Shown here in pieces: positions 63,876 through 64,000 of a stretch of 64,000 nt of DNA (position 1 is its first letter; every line of letters starts with the position of its first letter). The notes under the pieces were generated by a model. The model did not search any database, was not told where the DNA came from, and was given only the letters and a program-made list of their open reading frames with translations. The DNA lies in contig NZ_JAKKCM010000011.1 of the NCBI RefSeq assembly GCF_021728395.1, forward strand, positions 84,143-148,142. Reading direction: 5' to 3'. The position numbers and the translations under genes were made by a program. Source of the stretch: Vibrio sp. J1-1. GTDB lineage: Bacteria > Pseudomonadota > Gammaproteobacteria > Enterobacterales > Vibrionaceae.

Positions 63876-63909
63876 AACGCCACTCGCTTAAGAGCGAGTG
63901 GCGTTTTTA
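63876..63909 (+). terminator. Terminator after ylqF
   Basis: A perfect 13-bp stem (AACGCCACTCGCT / AGCGAGTGGCGTT) with a 4-base loop (TAAG) and T run on the plus strand. It overlaps the end of the reverse-strand partial ORF. Confidence 0.88.
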
Positions 63910-64000
63910 TTCCTTGAACGCGAACGCGTGGGATATTTAGCGGCTTTCTTAAGTACTGCTCTTGGATACGCTTTACGCTTCCTCTTCTCTGGCAGTATTA
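63888..64000 (-). CDS. C-terminal tail of a possible IS4-family transposase (cut by window edge)
   Basis: The minus strand is open from the right edge to a TAA at 63888, encoding LPEKRKRKAYPRAVLKKAAK and then a basic YPTRSR tail. This recalls the C-terminal Arg/Lys-rich tail with a YPR motif of IS4-family transposases. Only about 36 residues are visible, so the call is tentative and depends on sequence beyond the window. Confidence 0.45.
   Translation of the reverse strand, partial: ILPEKRKRKAYPRAVLKKAAKYPTRSRSRNKNATRS

Overview
The window looks like part of a Vibrio genome, probably from the V. harveyi/alginolyticus neighbourhood and possibly the second chromosome. This rests on protein resemblance and gene style only; no 16S or other marker is present. 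It is moderately AT-rich and densely packed with typical gammaproteobacterial genes. I see no rRNA, tRNA or CRISPR array. A partial transposase-like tail at the right edge is the only hint of a mobile element.

Layout: 1-6.7 kb holds housekeeping and stress genes: the start of ravA, a Nudix hydrolase with threonine aldolase, a small cytochrome c, an AstE/AspA-like hydrolase, lipocalin blc, a cystatin-like lipoprotein, and the divergent qorB/HxlR pair. 6.7-11.3 kb is an orphan sugar/AI-2-type (CUT2) ABC importer. 11.6-13.5 kb is a three-gene operon of unknown function built around a DUF2589 protein, followed by sbcDC (13.7-18 kb). 18-20.5 kb holds an NADP-dependent oxidoreductase with a divergent OhrR-like MarR regulator and a clear operator, plus a YceB-like lipoprotein.

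20.7-26 kb is a peptide/nickel-type ABC importer headed by a small His/Cys-rich DUF2607-like gene. A 20/23 match to the gammaproteobacterial Zur box overlaps its promoter, so I predict a zinc or zincophore importer. 26.1-30.2 kb is a polar amino acid ABC importer and an RpiR regulator. 30.5-39.2 kb is a carboxylate module: a divergent TRAP transporter faces an operon of sensor kinase, response regulator and LysR regulator, followed on the same strand by a CoA-transferase and an SDR dehydrogenase.

39.2-45.7 kb holds small genes (DUF2999, MazG-like, PaaI thioesterase, a NifW-like protein), katG, a CDGSH-glutamate synthase fusion and a YbaK-type deacylase. 45.7-49.7 kb is a CitAB/DcuSR-type two-component system divergent from a DASS-family carboxylate transporter. 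49.7-53.6 kb holds miscellaneous membrane and enzyme genes. 53.9-62.4 kb is a signalling cluster resembling RocSAR/VieSAB: a 1224-residue hybrid kinase with two periplasmic solute-binding domains, a REC-EAL phosphodiesterase, a LuxR response regulator and a diguanylate cyclase, then a LysR regulator and a second LuxR response regulator. The ylqF/rbgA GTPase closes the window.

The most novel-looking items are the Zur-boxed DUF2607/ABC operon, the DUF2589 operon, the c-di-GMP signalling cluster with its Cys/His-rich PAS region, the NifW-like protein with a C-terminal CxxCxxC, and the cystatin-like lipoprotein. All functions are inferred from reading the sequence; no database search was run.
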